Shown: positions 5,199 to 5,226 of the stretch, in pieces | Layout of the letters: each line of letters opens with the position of its first letter | Numbering within the stretch: position 1 is the first letter of the stretch | Assembly: GCA_031254445.1 (NCBI GenBank) | Contig: JAIRUL010000201.1 | Span: 1-5,226 of the forward strand | Direction: 5' to 3' | Origin: Chitinispirillales bacterium | Lineage (GTDB): Bacteria; Fibrobacterota; Chitinivibrionia; Chitinivibrionales; Chitinispirillaceae | Length of the DNA: 5,226 nt | Program-made: the position numbers and the translations under genes | Notes under the pieces: generated by a model | What the model saw: only the letters and a program-made list of their open reading frames with translations | The model's database searches: none | Told to the model about the DNA's origin: nothing

Positions 5199-5226
5199 AT
5201 GAACAATGACCACTGGAACATCAACA
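5199..5226 (+). CDS. Start of an unidentified gene, cut by the window edge
   Basis: ATG 5199 opens a frame reading MNNDHWNIN before the window ends. It has a strong AAGGAG with eight-base spacing and lies 27 bp after aroA on the same strand, so it is probably in the same transcription unit. Nine residues are too few for any family call. They show neither a signal peptide nor the glycine-rich P-loop start of a shikimate kinase, although such a gene would fit the pathway. Confidence 0.65.

Overview
The window is 5,226 bases of bacterial DNA. It is packed with genes that all lie on the + strand: an outer-membrane-type protein with a signal peptide (116-1567), a sigma-70 family RNA polymerase sigma factor (1598-2926), shikimate dehydrogenase aroE (2931-3800), EPSP synthase aroA (3861-5171), and the first nine codons of a fifth gene (from 5199). 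Coding DNA is GC-rich. The short intergenic gaps at 1-103, 3801-3860 and 5172-5198 are strongly AT-rich and share repeated TTTAAA / AAAGATTTT / AAAATCTT words. The putative beta-barrel protein with a Sec signal peptide points to a diderm (Gram-negative) bacterium. The sigma factor has a shortened region between conserved regions 1.2 and 2 and lacks region 1.1, which does not look like a typical proteobacterial RpoD. A Fibrobacterota-like, spirochaete-like or other gut-type diderm lineage is possible, but the phylum cannot be fixed from this window.

Layout. Positions 1-103 hold an array of about eight 8-10 bp GATTTAAAG-type units ending just before the ribosome binding site of the outer-membrane gene. 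That gene is followed after 30 bp by the sigma factor gene. aroE starts with GTG only 4 bp after the sigma stop codon, which suggests translational coupling. A 60-bp AT-rich gap with a weak hairpin precedes aroA. The aroA stop codon lies inside a perfect 15-bp inverted repeat, and a strong ribosome binding site for the next gene follows directly.

Function. AroE (3-dehydroshikimate to shikimate) and AroA (shikimate 3-phosphate plus PEP to EPSP) are steps of aromatic amino acid / chorismate synthesis. The intervening kinase step is not in the window. Joining a sigma factor to shikimate genes is unusual. Both the sigma factor and AroA differ from the textbook proteins at positions that normally touch promoter DNA or substrate. 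I see no mobile element, CRISPR array, tRNA or rRNA, and no clear new multi-gene system. The most notable signals are the sigma factor's DNA-contact substitutions, the substitutions in AroA, and the repeat and hairpin structures in the gaps.
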